Numbered from the stretch's first letter, positions 14,843 to 28,369 are shown. The stretch is 64,000 nucleotides of DNA from Magicicada septendecula (GCA_034769895.1 CM068367.1:352501961-352565960); one strand, 5' to 3'. Program-made: numbers and translations. The notes: generated by a model not told the origin, from the sequence alone.

Positions 14843-15388
14843 TCAACCTGCAAGAAAGAGGATGAGGTCTGGGTTTACAGACAAAGATTCTTCTTTTTCC
14901 TGAGGTGCACTGTTGGTGCATGTGCCATGGCAGTTTCCACAAAAAGATGTGCATTTAATTCCTGCTTTTCGGCATCCACATCTTCCACCACACCCAGTTG
15001 TACAGCGGCAAAATATGGTGTTGAGGATAGTTTCTGGAGCTACCGGTTCCATTGTTGTTACTGTGATTAGATATTCATCCTCTCCCCGGGTCCATCCCCA
15101 CTGGTCAGGCGGTAAGTTGTTACCGAGCCACTGTTGAACTTGTAAGTATACTCTCAAGGAGTGCTGCTCTGCTGATCCTCTGGTTGGAGGTAGTGATGGT
15201 AAATCAGCTTTGACCTTGGCTGATGACTTGATGAAAGACAAATATCGGAGTTTATTTAAATCACGTTGATCAGCATTGGCTGTATACAGAGCTAAGAACA
15301 TCTGCTCCCCAGCTTGTATCACAGCTTCAGTTGTCGATGATCTGTTATAAAAGGTTTCAGCAATTTCTTTCATCTGGTCTGGAGTTTT
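14843..15388 (-). pseudogene. Nuclease-CXC element, part 4: C-terminal CXC domain
   Basis: After the A-run slip the frame reads KTPDQMKEIAETFYNRSS and continues for about 175 residues to a stop at 14843. Near the C-terminus is a cysteine-rich block, CRCTTGCGGRCGCRKAG followed by KCTSFCGNCHGTC. This is the spacing of Tesmin/TSO1-like CXC DNA-binding domains. A conserved-looking WLGNNLPPDQWGW segment precedes it. The domain suggests that the protein contacts DNA. Confidence 0.75.
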
Positions 15389-15905
15389 TTATACTGTGTC
15401 ACCATTGTTGCTTTACGTTTTTTATAAATTGCCGAGGTCGTATCACACCCACTGAATGCATGAAGAAAGAGGATGGATTGAGAAAAAGGCAGTTCTTGCA
15501 GCTGTTTAGTTGAAAATATTTTAGCTTCTACTTTTCCTCTTCCAGGCTTCAGGAAATAAATGTTTCTATCTGGTGGTGACAAAGCAACCAGTAGCACAAC
15601 CAAGTCCACATCTTCCCCTATTACAGCAACAGTAGGATAAGTAGTTGCTTTTTCTATCCCACATCTCACAATTGTAGTGTCAGCATCACTTGTAGCGACC
15701 GTAGTTCCAATTCCTTTTGCAGCCATTTTCTGGGAAAGTAAATGAATAAGCCTGTTTTTACTCCTTTCATTTGCAAGGAAATGGTCCTGTTGAACGGTGA
15801 CACTCATATTCTCATCAAAGTGGATTTCCACGGAAGTTTTCGTTGTCGCTCTTCGCTTTTGTTCCGCTCGCTTTGTACTATTGAAATCTCCATAGCCATC
15901 AAAAA
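15386..15905 (-). pseudogene. Nuclease-CXC element, part 3: PIN/FEN1-like nuclease core
   Basis: The frame resumes with DGYGDFNSTKRAE and contains SDADTTIVRCG, VIGEDVDLVVLLVAL and FLHAFSGCDTTSAIYKK. The spaced acidic residues in these blocks match the metal-binding pattern of FEN1/XPG-like PIN nucleases; this is a family-level inference from pattern. The 15-residue leader in the open frame before the shift (beginning MLEASFLLLL) is antisense-type noise and not part of the protein. It ends at TGA (15370-15372) after slipping at an A6 run (plus T6, 15385-15390). Confidence 0.65.
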
Positions 15906-18598
15906 ACCACAGTGCATCTTTCACCATAATGTTTGTTAATACAATGTATGTACTGATTAATAATAGAAGAAAACTTGCTTCCAACATTCCATTTTACTCG
16001 GTGAAGGAGGAAGCCACCATCTACAACATAAGCACACATTTTGAGGTTTATCGTAGTTGGATCACTTACAACAGGAAGTGCATCATAGAGAATAGACTTC
16101 TTCGACTTCCTCATACCTCCCTCGTTGAAGAGAGCCAATGGGAATGGGGATAACTCATGGCATACAAGATCTGCTACATCCTCATCAATCTTTTTTGCAA
16201 TCATCGTTCTTTGGAAGATCATCAGAGGGTCAACAACTACCCCTTCATTGTTCACTTTAATGGTACATGTCATGGAAGCCAACGACAAAACTACATTTTG
16301 TTTTGATTGCTTGATGTCAGCAAAATTATTTCCAACTAGAGTTTTCATTGTTTTGGTTCCAATTTGTACTGCCTGGTAACAATTTATTTTAGAGTTTCCA
16401 ATGAGACCTGTTGACAGTGACATTAGCGAAGTTGATTCAGGAAAAGGGGGGTGACTGCTGAACCACTCATAAACCGTAAGTCTGTCCTTCTCATCTCTGT
16501 TTTGCCGTGATACACGGAAATCTACGTGCTGCTCTCCACTTGAAAAGACCAATCCAGAAAAATCCTCCACCGACGAACAGATGGCAGCTGCTGCAGATGA
16601 GCCACAAACCCACTTTGCTAACACAGAATCACTGATTCCTCTTCCTCGAGTCAGACCACCTGAGCTTTTTAAGGAGCGCATCAAAGTCTGTTCGATAACT
16701 AAATCAGACCAACATCCTGCCCCTGATGAACCACTTCTATTTATAGCGAAATATCCCTTTTCCACAAATTGTTCCAACACATCTGGATGGTTAGTTGTCA
16801 AATCAAGCATATCTTGCACATAAAAATGTGCACATTTTGCATACTGAATGTGGCCACTTGCATGGAAGAACGGAATCATTTGTTGGGCACAGAGCAAGTG
16901 ACCATTCCAATCCCCACAACGTTCTGCAACAATGAACTTCTTCATTAGAGAAACCATATTAACATATTGTACCCACAAAGCTGCAGTGGGTCCATTTTCT
17001 TTGACACGGTCAAGCTCAGTAAATAGTTTGTTTTGAAGTGAAGTCAGGTATACGACTTCTCCGAGTTTTTGTTCAGTGAGATCCTCCATGTTGCACATGT
17101 CAATGATCGCCTCTTGCTCCTGTGATGAAACACCGTCATCAGCCAAAACGATTCTTACCAAAGCAGACTGAACCAATAAATGCCCCCTAACTGCTCTACT
17201 ATAAGCATGACCAGTTAACATTTTGTCCACTGAATTAGGAGCAAAAACTGTGGATAATACCTCCTTCAGCCCACTTCCTGCCATTGTGTGGCCTATGCAC
17301 CCCATATATGACATTAGCATGTGAAATCCACCCAGCCTAATGACTATTGTTTGAAATAAAGGATCATTTGTCATTGAACATACGATATCTCGAGCCTTTA
17401 TGTACAAAGGTTGATCGCATGTTGCGAAACAAGTTTTGCAACCCTGTTGATGACTATCTGTAGCAGCATATTTGAGAGCAGTAAACACTGTGTCGTAGTC
17501 ACTAGGTGGTGAATTAATGAATGGTAGAGGTTTCACAGCACTTTTGTCAGAATTTACCGATATACAAACTGATTGTATAAAGCCTTTCCACTCTGGAATA
17601 ACTGTCACATTTTGGGTGTTCTGTTGTGAGGAGATCCATTTGCCTGACATCCATAACACATCTGGAAGGCTGGGTGCGAATATATCATGTGGAATGGGAT
17701 TCTTCAAATTTAAGTCCTGAACAACAATCTGCTTTAAAGCGTTTTTATCCACATTTACGAATGCCTGCAATTCCAGAACACCTAGCTTACCTACTTCTAC
17801 AGCAGAGGGAGCTGTTTTCAGTCTTTTGATATTTTCTGCGGGAGGAAGAGCTTGAGCTGGTGTTATGCACTTGATACCTCCCATACTGTGGAATGTATTT
17901 AATCCATCAAGCGTTGCGACATTAAACTCTGCATTGTCAAAAATGTATTGACTGAAAGTTCCTGCAGGTGTAGGTTCTGATTTGTGGTAGATGGTTGATA
18001 GTTCCAGCTGCTGAGCGTCGTGGTATGATACACTGAACCCCAAGTGTGCCAGTAAATTTACCAAGTTTTTCGATCCAAACTTCCTGTAGATAAACAAAGC
18101 GATACCATGTAAGACAGCAGATAGAAAAGATCGAGGTCTAATGGTTGAGATTATGGAATGGGAGATAGCTATTAACTTTTTTTTCACTTTCTCGTTGTTC
18201 CTATTTCTTCCTAAAAGGGAGTCCATGAGAACCCTTAGACTGTGAGGGACCATTTCCTCAGCATTGTTGCAAAAGTCGTCACTAGGTGGAAAAACAGTGG
18301 TATCATATGCCATTAACTGCATATCTTCTAATAATATTGCACCAGCAGTTCTAACGATTCGTTCCCGTTCAGCTGTTTCATCAGAACAACGTGAAGTATA
18401 CCAGTTATCATTTAAGATCTTGTCACTAGCATCGCGGAAGCATACAACAGTTTTTCGTGTCCGAACAGTGCTAAAAACAATGCGATCACCATATTTATTT
18501 TTCAATTTTTCTCTTATTGTTGATGCTGTTGGCTTTTCTCCAGAGATTTGGTCCATCAGCTCATCCAGAGAGTATTGACAATCATCCTCCTCATCTAG
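15901..18598 (-). pseudogene. Nuclease-CXC element, part 2: large central region
   Basis: About 895 residues in one frame, with the first Met at 18556 although the frame is protein-like back to 18598. No known domain could be assigned to the centre. It contains the blocks PFFHASGHIQYAKCAH and LKSSGGLTRGRGISDSVL, which I associate with this uncharacterised invertebrate family. The end (KMCAYVVDGGFLLHRVKW ... TVVF) begins the PIN-like nuclease region. The frame breaks at a T6 run on the minus strand (plus A6, 15901-15906), where TTT TGA replaces the expected continuation DGYGDF. This fits a one-base insertion. Confidence 0.7.
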
Positions 18599-19215
18599 TT
18601 ACCTGTAAATCTCCTCCATTGCTTCTGAAACAACATCATCTTCTGGACGACCTCTTTTTTCCCAGTAGGAGCAGTGGCTATAAAAAACTTTTTGTAGCAA
18701 TCTTCGTGATAAATCGCGTCAGCTGCATGTAAGTCTCCGACAATACTAACACGTCTTGCGATAGTGTCTCCCCATTCATCCTTGCGCTCTTTAGCTCGAG
18801 CTACTAGAGATTCGTCAAATTTAGTCGTTCGTACTTGGTAAATCTGTCTACGCTTGTGGAGAGGTCTCTTTCTCTGTGTAGCGTAAAACGTATCGTCAAT
18901 AGTTTCACTACACAACAAGCACTTTGTTTTAAAATGAAATTTAATTTGTGTTGAGCGCAAACAGGGTTCAGAACGTGATGTTCCAGGTTGTTGCTCTGAA
19001 GGAACTACTTTCAAGTCTTTTGATATTGTCTGAGGCCTTGTATACCGTTTCCTGCAAGAGGAATGAAGAACAACATTTTTCTTCTCTGCAAAATGGTCAT
19101 GTTTACCATCTTTTCTTGCATTACTTGCCTTTATTAACCCCTTAATCCCTTTTTCACCAACGTCACATCTATCACTTAAAACATCTTCTTCACATATTAA
19201 ACACTTTTCAGCCAT
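18599..19215 (-). pseudogene. Nuclease-CXC element, part 1: twin zinc-binding N-terminus
   Basis: This part starts MAEKCLICEEDV. It carries CLIC...LHSSCRKRY and, further on, CLLC...YHEDCYKKF, two CxxC/HxxC sets that look like paired zinc-binding modules. The open frame runs on to a TAG at 18595-18597, but from an A6 run (T6 on the plus strand, 18655-18660) the family-like reading continues in a different frame, giving a Glu/Asp-rich stretch. That frame meets TAA at 18599-18601. A one-base deletion in the A run followed by a nonsense change would explain both. Confidence 0.65.
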
Positions 19216-20589
19216 TTTTATCACAACACACACCGCACAAATTGTACGATACGAACACCGACACGACGCACGTCAAAACACGGCAAGAGCGGTACTGGAC
19301 TGGATATGGTTTGCTGCGAGACTTGTCGAAGTGCGTGGCATTAGGAGGGGGACAGGGCGGGGCTCGCGGACGTGCTGTGCGGATGGGAGGGGGAATTTCC
19401 AGCTTTATAATTTCTCTTTGCTATTAGTTTCAGTCAAAACTGTTGTTTTTTTTACAAAGATGATAATAGCTAATAGTTCAAATTTCTTAAGATAAGACGC
19501 TCTCATACCAAGTAATTTTCTTATTTTCTCCATTAATAATTATGAGTGTTACATGTATTCTAATAATTACCGAAAGTATCTTTATTTGTATATAAACTTG
19601 ATTATTTGACATAATAACATTTTAATTGCTATATGATGATTTTTTTTTGTTTAAATGAAAGTCTGTTTTTGCAAATTTTAAGTTTTTATTAATTTTTAAA
19701 CCTTTGTATTCCCTAAACTATAGTTCCTACAAAATAATAGTAAATACATTTTTTGTAGGGAATTTTATGTTCTTTAATTTTGTGTAGGACATATGTTTTG
19801 CTAAGATGCACAGTGTTTGAGATATTACGGGAAAACGTATGCAAAGCATGTTTCAACGGACCTCCCACTCCCCGCTCACCAACCACCGACGGGGACTTTT
19901 AGTATGTTGTTCAGGACCCTAACAACTTTGCCAAATTTCAAAACTACACGATTTTTTTTTCTAATCGACGTTTTTCAACCTTCGTTGCCTGGACTACAAT
20001 ACGACTTTCACTTTACAGCAAATAACAGAGAAACGTAACGAACATAATATCAATACCTACATGCCTTCGACTTTTAAGAAGCTATCTTAGAAGCTTTTAG
20101 AGGTCTTTTTTTTTAACTTTCGACTGCGCTGTGTGAAATCTGGACAACGGAGCACCATAACGTAGAGTCAGCGGTTTGACAAAGCGAATAAACTTAACAA
20201 TAAAAGTATATTTATAAGCGGAAATGGCAAAATTTCTAACCCTAAGGGTGAGTCACGGTTGACGTCTGCCCCCACATTATTTAATATTTACGTAAATATT
20301 TTATAAAAGTAGAAACAAAATTTAACAAGAGTAATTTACACAGATAAGGAAACCATTTTAGATTTAATTGTACGTTTAAATTATCTGACGGAAATGATTG
20401 GAATGACGGAAATGAATTACAAAGGGAATCATATAACCTGCACCAAATAAGTATCGTGTATAAATTGAAAATCTCAAAAACAAAGATTGTGGATTTCTCC
20501 GGAGTGAAACCTATAAGAGTGTATACGTTTTATTAATATATTAGTCACTATCAGCCTACACCTAAAAAGTTTAATAATAACGCGGCGTC
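19216..20589. other. Non-coding DNA upstream of the nuclease-CXC element
   Basis: A GC-rich patch at about 19240-19400, with G-runs near 19345-19395, contrasts with AT-rich DNA beyond it and may be the element's 5' UTR or promoter. No further gene was seen. Confidence 0.4.
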
Positions 20590-20808
20590 CTTTTTTACTG
20601 CCTGAGCAGTCTCGGAGCTAGGTAGGATGCATAAGGCGGCTGCCTTATGCGAGCTGTCGGCATACACTAAGATGTTATTCCATGTATCCGTTTCTACAAC
20701 AGGCTGAGTCGACCTGGAGGCTGACAACGCAGCTTGATTTTATGGTAGCCCGGGAATCGAACTCAGGACCTTTAGATTATTACTACTATGGGACCCCTCT
20801 GGACTACT
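20590..20808 (-). mobile_element. tRNA-derived SINE
   Basis: On the minus strand the element opens with a box-A-like TAGTCCAGAGG and about 35 bases later has a box B, GAGTTCGATTCCCGGG, followed by a non-tRNA body and a short A-run before GGACGC. This is the internal RNA polymerase III promoter layout of tRNA-derived SINEs. The tRNA part is imperfect, so this is not a tRNA gene. No clear target site duplication was found. Ends are approximate. Confidence 0.65.
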
Positions 20809-21597
20809 ATGATCCCATTTAAAGAAATTAAGAAAAAAAAATCTTAAATTTCTATAAAATAATGTCAGTACTCACGTATGGCATCGATACTTGGGTTAAA
20901 ACAGAAATACAAGAAGTAACAGGAGATCCGTTTTAATAAGAAGAGATATGATATGAAATGAAGCTTTCTGTATTCATTCGGAATGGGTATATTAAATCAA
21001 ACCTTATGATATGGTATTAACAATTGAAGAGAATGAAAGAAAGTAGTTTGTCCATTAAGGCAAGAGGATTTAACGCGTTAGAAAAAAGAAGAAGAAGCAT
21101 ATGTAAAGAGAGAAAAGGTGGTTGCCGTAATAAACAAGGTGTGTTAACTCATGAAGCGATGACGATTTTTAGTTTAATTGTCCTGGTACGAAAACTCAAA
21201 AGGATAACAGAGATGGTTTAAGAAGAGCTTTTATCATTCCCATGTCTCCGCTGAGCGGAAGATCGTTTGTTCTGAACGTCTTGTTCTGGTACAGCCTTCA
21301 TTTGCGTTTCATGGTCACTCACTCCAATGGTCATTGGTTATCGTTATCGTTCTCTTGATACTAAACGTCTTTTGGAACACCATCAACATTGACAGTCACC
21401 TGAGTCACAGAGCAATCAACTTACCATATTAGACAACCCATAGAACGTGACAAGAACTATCCACAAGTTGCTGGCGTGGTAGTGCTACGTCTGTAGTGCA
21501 GACACTTCTGTTCCGTTTTTAGCATACAGCCGTATTCCCCTGTTTTGTCGTATCCCTTTATATCTCCAGTTTGTACTTTTTTATCCATTGTTCCGTA

Positions 21598-22065
21598 ATC
21601 AAGACGGCCCGTGCAGAGATAGACAATCACACGACGCCGCCCAAACTTGTTGAAACTAAACCACACGCCTTTAGACAATTTGCCTATTGTCCATTTCACT
21701 CTCTGTTACTTTTACCTTTAACTTTTAAGAAATGAATAGACTCTTTCTACAAATTTCAGTCTTACCAAAGTATAAGATATCTCTGCTTTATTATTCTTTG
21801 CTTACAGAACACATGACCTGATGTTTAGATTAATTTCTGATGATGTCTTGATCCGAACGTATACAACACACATGTTTATACTGATATCGCATTTCTTATA
21901 AAAGTTTAATATACTCCACTAGCTATGTGTTAGGAAATTGCGGTTTCTCTTTATTCTGATTTATCCACTTTTCTGAGATGAAGACGGCCCATTTGGAAAT
22001 CACAAGACGCCATCCAACCGTGAAGAAATTAAACTTTATGCCGTTAGACAATTTAGCCACTCACT
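21598..22065. repeat. Pair of diverged direct repeats (about 90 bp)
   Basis: The copies at 21598-21690 and 21978-22065 share AAGACGGCCC, a CAC(A)CGACGCC-like block and TTAGACAATTTGCC-like sequence in the same order. They are about 380 bp apart. The flanking sequence, including 20809-21597 and the rest up to 22139, shows no gene. Confidence 0.55.
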
Positions 22066-22139
22066 TCTTCGTTCTCACGTTTTCTCAAATTTTTGTTTTC
22101 CCAGGTTTGAAAAGGAACGTTAATATACACATATGCTGT

Positions 22140-22483
22140 AACAACACCAAAATTCTAAAAGTAATAAGTACATCTTATCAAATAATTATGGAAAGAGATT
22201 TTGGAAAAGAAAGAAAAAAGAATAATGATGTTCAAACTAAATAAATAACACCAAAATTCTAAAAGTAATAAGTACATCTTATCAAATAATTATGGAAAGA
22301 GATTTTGGAAAAGAAAGAAAAAAGAATAATTATGTTCAAACTTAATAAATAACACCAAAATTCTAAAAGTAATAAGTACATCTTATCAAATAATTATGGA
22401 AAAAGATTTTGGAAAAGAAAGAAAAAAGAATAATGATGTTCAAACTAAATAAATAACACCAAAATTCTAAAAGAAATAAGCAC
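22140..22483. repeat. 104-bp tandem repeat, about 3.3 copies
   Basis: The phrase CACCAAAATTCTAAAAG recurs at 22145, 22249, 22353 and 22457, exactly 104 bp apart, and the intervening sequence is almost identical. The last copy is partial. High identity shows recent expansion. Confidence 0.95.
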
Positions 22484-25400
22484 CTTATTTAAATCAAGCA
22501 TAAATAATACATTTAGTAGTATAATAATAATAATGGGGCGCAATATTAATGACAATAGGCCTAAGAGACATTTAATAAATTAATTAGAAAATGAACTTGC
22601 TGAAGAAGAGTTGCAGTATAAAAACAGATAGAATAATAGAAGAATAATTAAAACTACTATATTACAAGAGGTATTGAATAACAAAGGTGAATGACATTAA
22701 GGCTAATAAATCATTGAACTGTGAAGTGAAGTTATATAAAAGAGAAAGAAATCTACTTAAGAAATATACCAACAGTAATATTGAATATGATATAAATAAA
22801 TGAAGTTATTGGAAGGCAAGGTAGAATAAGAAAAAATATTCAGAAGATAAAAGATTCCAATGGTGTGTATAATGATATAAGATTTATAATTATTTTATTT
22901 ATAGAGTGTAGAAAGCTAAGGCGTCACTCTAGAGTTATTTTATGGGCAGCACCAAAGTGCACTGTACCAGGTATGTGAATGTTCGGATGAGCAATTGGAC
23001 GTAAAAGGGCCACTCAACGCCGATATTCATTCATAATACCATATTAATATAGGGGGAATCATTTAACATTAGTATGGAATCAATTTTAATAAAAGAATGG
23101 AATATATAAATAAAATATACAATGAACCAAGAGAAAACTCAAGAATTACAATTCGTTAAAGCCACCAATACAAATAAATAAACTCCAGAGATAAAGAAGA
23201 AAATAATTGGTATTGATAAGAAAGGTAGGTTTCAATTTGCCTATAACAATGAAGAATTTGTTTAATAAATATCAATCTTATCACCAAGCAATATTAATAC
23301 CATCATATCATACACCTCAACTATTGAAGACATCAGCAAGCAATAACAACAATTTATCTAAACAAATCAAAATCAAAGTAATTTGAAAGAAGAAACAGTA
23401 ATAAATAAAAGTGTGAACCTAATTAAAAACCAAAAGTCCTACGACAGACATTACTATGACAACTTACTATACTATATAGACAGTACCCAGTTAGATTTGG
23501 AGTAGTCCATAAACAAATAACTAATGATGATAAATTTAATAAATAATGAATAAATCAAATAGAACGGCACATAAAGTACAATACAGATTTAGAGATAAAT
23601 GTAAAATGTAATTAAGATGTGATACAAATGTAATATAAGACAAGTGTGATTACTTGGTAAGAGGATGTGAGATACGTTGGTGTTCAAGTAAGAATAACTG
23701 TGAGTGGGTAGTAATTATAAACAATTATTTAAAGAAATGAATTACTAATCCATAGTAGCGGATGATACAGACATTAACATTTAGTTTTTTTCTTTATTAG
23801 TGTTTGTGTTATATAAGTTTAATAGGTATTGATCACACAGACAATGGTTTAAAAGTGTGCATTCAGTTAAGCCCTAAAGGGAATTATAGTAATTTGAATA
23901 TAATTGTTAATTAGTAGTTTGTTTATATTTAAAGAAGTTACTTAATAGAAAACAAGTGTAAGCAGGATCGATTATGAGTCTTCCAACATAAAAATATAAT
24001 CAGTCAAACATAGGCCTAGATCATTATGTTCAGTAAATAGTAAATTCTTCAAAATATTTGTCAAATTACAAATAACTATAATATTTGGTATTAAAATTGT
24101 TCATAGTTTTGTCAGATAAAATAATATGTAAATTGTATTAAGTATTATGATGTAATAACTAAAAAGCAACTTGTACATATAAGGTAAAATAATGTATTAT
24201 ATAAAAATAATATCCTATGACAACTAAATCTCAATTTGAACAAATATGACCAGATTAATTTATATGTATCCAGGAAACAAAAAGAAAGAAAAAGAATTTA
24301 TGATTATTATTGTAAAAAAACAAAAAGGAGAGTTGATTTGAATTTTGAAAAAAGCTAAATATTTATAGAAGAAAAAATATGAATCCTATTAAAACACAAT
24401 ATAATACAAAGCAAGAAACACTATATCAACCTATAACAGAATGTAAAATTTGAGTAAATAAAGAAACAGCATAAACAAATCAGCCTTTAAACATTACTGA
24501 GCCAACAACCAGAAAAGAACATTAAATTTTTAAAAAACGAATGAAGTTATGGAAAAAACTAACCTTTAAATGAAAACAATTTACAATTGAAGAACAACTA
24601 CACTTAAATTAACTTAATAACAGAAACACTGGACTTCAATCATTATATTCCACCAGAAGGCTTCAGATAAATGAAATGACAAGATGTAACATTTATTGAT
24701 CACAAAAGAAGTGGATTTCTTCAATTGAATAATATAAACAAACTGAAGACATTGGAAATTTTCATCACTGATACCAGGAGGCTGTGTGAAACTGAACTGA
24801 ACTGATAAACATTGTGTAACGTATAAATATTATTATAATTAATATTAATTTTATAATATTAATAATTATTTCATTATTATCTTGTTTTGTAATGTAATGT
24901 ACTTTCTGTACTTGTTTTTTCTTTATAATAACTGAACCTTTTATATCAGCCAAAAGGACCTTAAAATAATATTAATATAAAAGAGAAGAGAATCGACCCT
25001 GAGATTTCCTGAGTCATATTAATAGTTACAGTAAATGGACTATACAAATTTTGAATAAAAATAACAATATTATTATTATTATTACCAGATACCACTCCAT
25101 GTGTTTTATTTATAATAGAAATAGAATTAATAAGTATATTACAAATGGGTGCCAACCAATTGGGCTTGATTAAAAAACAATACACATTTTAAAAAGTGTT
25201 ACAAATTGATGCTTACAACGTGAGGAATAAATAGGGTAAAACCCGTTTTGTTATAATGCAAAGACTGCACTGTTCCAGTGTACTTGGTATGTTACGCATT
25301 CTTGCATAACAAGTTTTTTTCCAATACCTATTATGGTTAGTCCTATAATATTTACATATTCTTCTACAGGTATTATCTTTTTAAAACAAAAATTGCAGAA

Positions 25401-27355
25401 ACGCTAATTTATTTTATTTTGTACTTACAGTAAGGGTTAGTGATTTTTAAGGATGTGTGGTCATTCTCAAAAACAACGACAGATAAATATCTTTTTTAAT
25501 GTTCTTTAAACAAACAGTAGGTATAAAAATATTTTACGTCAGTGACTGTATACCACAGACATCTTACGTAACTATAGCCCTATAAACAGACTTATTCTCA
25601 CTTTGTTACAGGTGTTGTTTTTTTACAATATGTACGGTCAGTTTTTGCACATTTATAGATAATGACGTCACAAAACAATTGTGCATTTTACAGATCCTTT
25701 CAAAAAAAAAAAGCTTAAGAAATGTATACATCGCTCCATTCATTGTACTATGCTTCAAACAAAATATTGTACTTCATCAAGAAATACTTTATCATAACGT
25801 TTAGTAGATAAAATAGTCACAATACATAAGGTAGCTTGAAGATGTTGGTGTTATCAACTGAAATTGCCATAAAAAATTTATGGTTCCATTTATTGTACTG
25901 ATTAACATCACCACCTGTCTTTCAGTTTTTAATTCTTAAGCACGCACACCTTGAAATTGTTTAATGGTTCTGTAGGAAAATCTTTGGAACTTGCTGTAAA
26001 TACCAAATAATCTATTAGCGTAACAAAGTGACGCCTTTCTGTACTTTTAAAACGCACCGATTATGCACATTTATTATTATTAACGTTCGATAATTTGTAG
26101 AATATGTAAATTATCAAAGTCCTGAATTTTTCAAGGACTTCATGTCGTATTGCCGTTTCTCTTTTCAGTGCCCCATTAGCATTCAGGTGGAGCTCTTGTT
26201 TTTGCGTTACACTTGTACCGCAGCAGGTTAACAATTTGTATCACTTTACAGACCACAAGCAATGTCCGCAAGCTGATGTGCCATCGCCATGGTAACCAAT
26301 ATTCCATTACGCAATGTATTAGCGTTGATGCAACGCTGTGTTGCACAATACTGGTTCATTTGAACGATGCGTAGGATAGAGGCTCTAAATATAATTAATG
26401 GTAGCGTATAAGTGTAAATAAAGGTATAGCAGGAACGGTAATAAATTGCTGTACCGCGCCTCGAATTAAAATGAATGTTATGTAAGAAACTATAATTATA
26501 TCCAAAGACTTAAATAAAGAAAAGAGAATTTAGTCAATGTCAAAGCAATATCTGACAAAAAAATTTAAAATAATTCAGAGTAAAAATAAGACACTTAAGC
26601 ATGAATTTTACTCACCCTATTATTTGATATAGTTACTTAATTTACTTTATACATTGGTTTATTATTGCCTTCATTAAGGTAAACATTCCAAATTAGTTTT
26701 ATACAACTACCTTACTATACGCGTTTCGATAGGATCGTATGAAGGCAACTTCTACATTTTTCAGATCTTCTGCTTTGATAACTTTTTTGTATGAACATTT
26801 AAATTTCTCAAATCTCAGATCATTACCTTCATAACATTTTCTCTTTTTGTTAGTGCTGGTCGTTACTTGGTTAGTCCTACTCTTATTGAGTCTCACTAAC
26901 AGTAAATTTGTTCATGGGGCGGGCAATTCAGTATCACTGGCAAACGTCGTTTAAGGAGCGGTTGATTCCGACAGACGACTGAGACGCAGAATTAAAATTT
27001 ATATGATTTTCTAATTAAACAAATTTATTATTAAAGTTAAATAGATGCAAATCAAAATACTTATAAGTTTAAAAATTGGCATTGGCTTATTAGTACCGTC
27101 GATGCATTCAAAAAATTTATCAAACAGTTAAAATAATTAAATTTTACTGATTAACCTAGCTCTAAAAATTTGTTGATTGTCTAAGAACGAAAAGTGTCTA
27201 AATGACATTAATATGAGACAAAAAAGTGATACAATTTAAATTTGATACAATTTTTACTTCCATGTTCCATAAGGAAATGGAAGTATGGTCATGGCGAAAA
27301 AAATCGTGTTCGAGATAACGGCTGATTCTGATTGTAGGCCTACTACCCTCAAAAC
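22484..27355. other. Long AT-rich non-coding stretch
   Basis: Nearly 5 kb without a supported exon. Composition is very A-rich on the plus strand at 22.5-24.7 kb. Small open frames (24765-24953, 24961-25185, 26699-26896) have low-complexity products and no splice context. No element ends were recognised. Confidence 0.45.
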
Positions 27356-28110
<755 letters not shown>

Positions 28111-28369
28111 TATTCATTTTGATAAATAAAGAATCCTGATAAGAAGATCATAATAATCCACTGTAGAAACGTAGATGAAATGTCTATAAATGAAGAGGCT
28201 AGTTGAACGGGGTGGGGGTAATTTTCTATAAATGAAAATTATAGTTGATGGGGGAGGGGATAATTTTTTATATGTGTAGTACTACGTTATCGGCAACAAA
28301 GAAGTAGTTTGTTGTTAAAATTCCTTCCCGAGCTGTTTGGCCGTAGTCCAATGTTTTCTGCAAAACCAG

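Larger units (their letters stand above)
14843..19215 (-). pseudogene. Nuclease-CXC multi-copy element (broken long gene)
   Basis: Four consecutive minus-strand frames form one protein of about 1450 residues that is interrupted by three one-base shifts and one stop. The order is two CxxC...HxxC-type zinc-binding motifs, a long central region of unknown function, a PIN/FEN1-like nuclease region, and a C-terminal Tesmin/TSO1-like CXC domain. Proteins of this architecture are, to my knowledge, scattered as many near-identical uncharacterised copies in invertebrate genomes, which suggests a mobile or amplified gene. No terminal inverted repeats, LTRs or target duplication were identified, so the mode of mobility is unknown. 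The likely start is ATG at 19215 in an AAAATGG context. GC-rich DNA at about 19235-19400 may be its promoter. Confidence 0.7.

Noticed and set aside
15742-18578. Plus-strand open frames opposite the nuclease-CXC gene
   Set aside because: Shadows of the minus-strand coding sequence; none has a recognisable product.
18556-18601. A mini-intron starting at CAG|GTAACT that would join the first two parts of the nuclease-CXC gene
   Set aside because: No acceptor far enough away restores the frame. The frame shift at the A6 run, with protein-like sequence continuing across this point, fits a frameshift and a stop better.
20730-20808. Functional tRNA gene
   Set aside because: A and B boxes are present but a complete cloverleaf is not; better explained as a SINE head.
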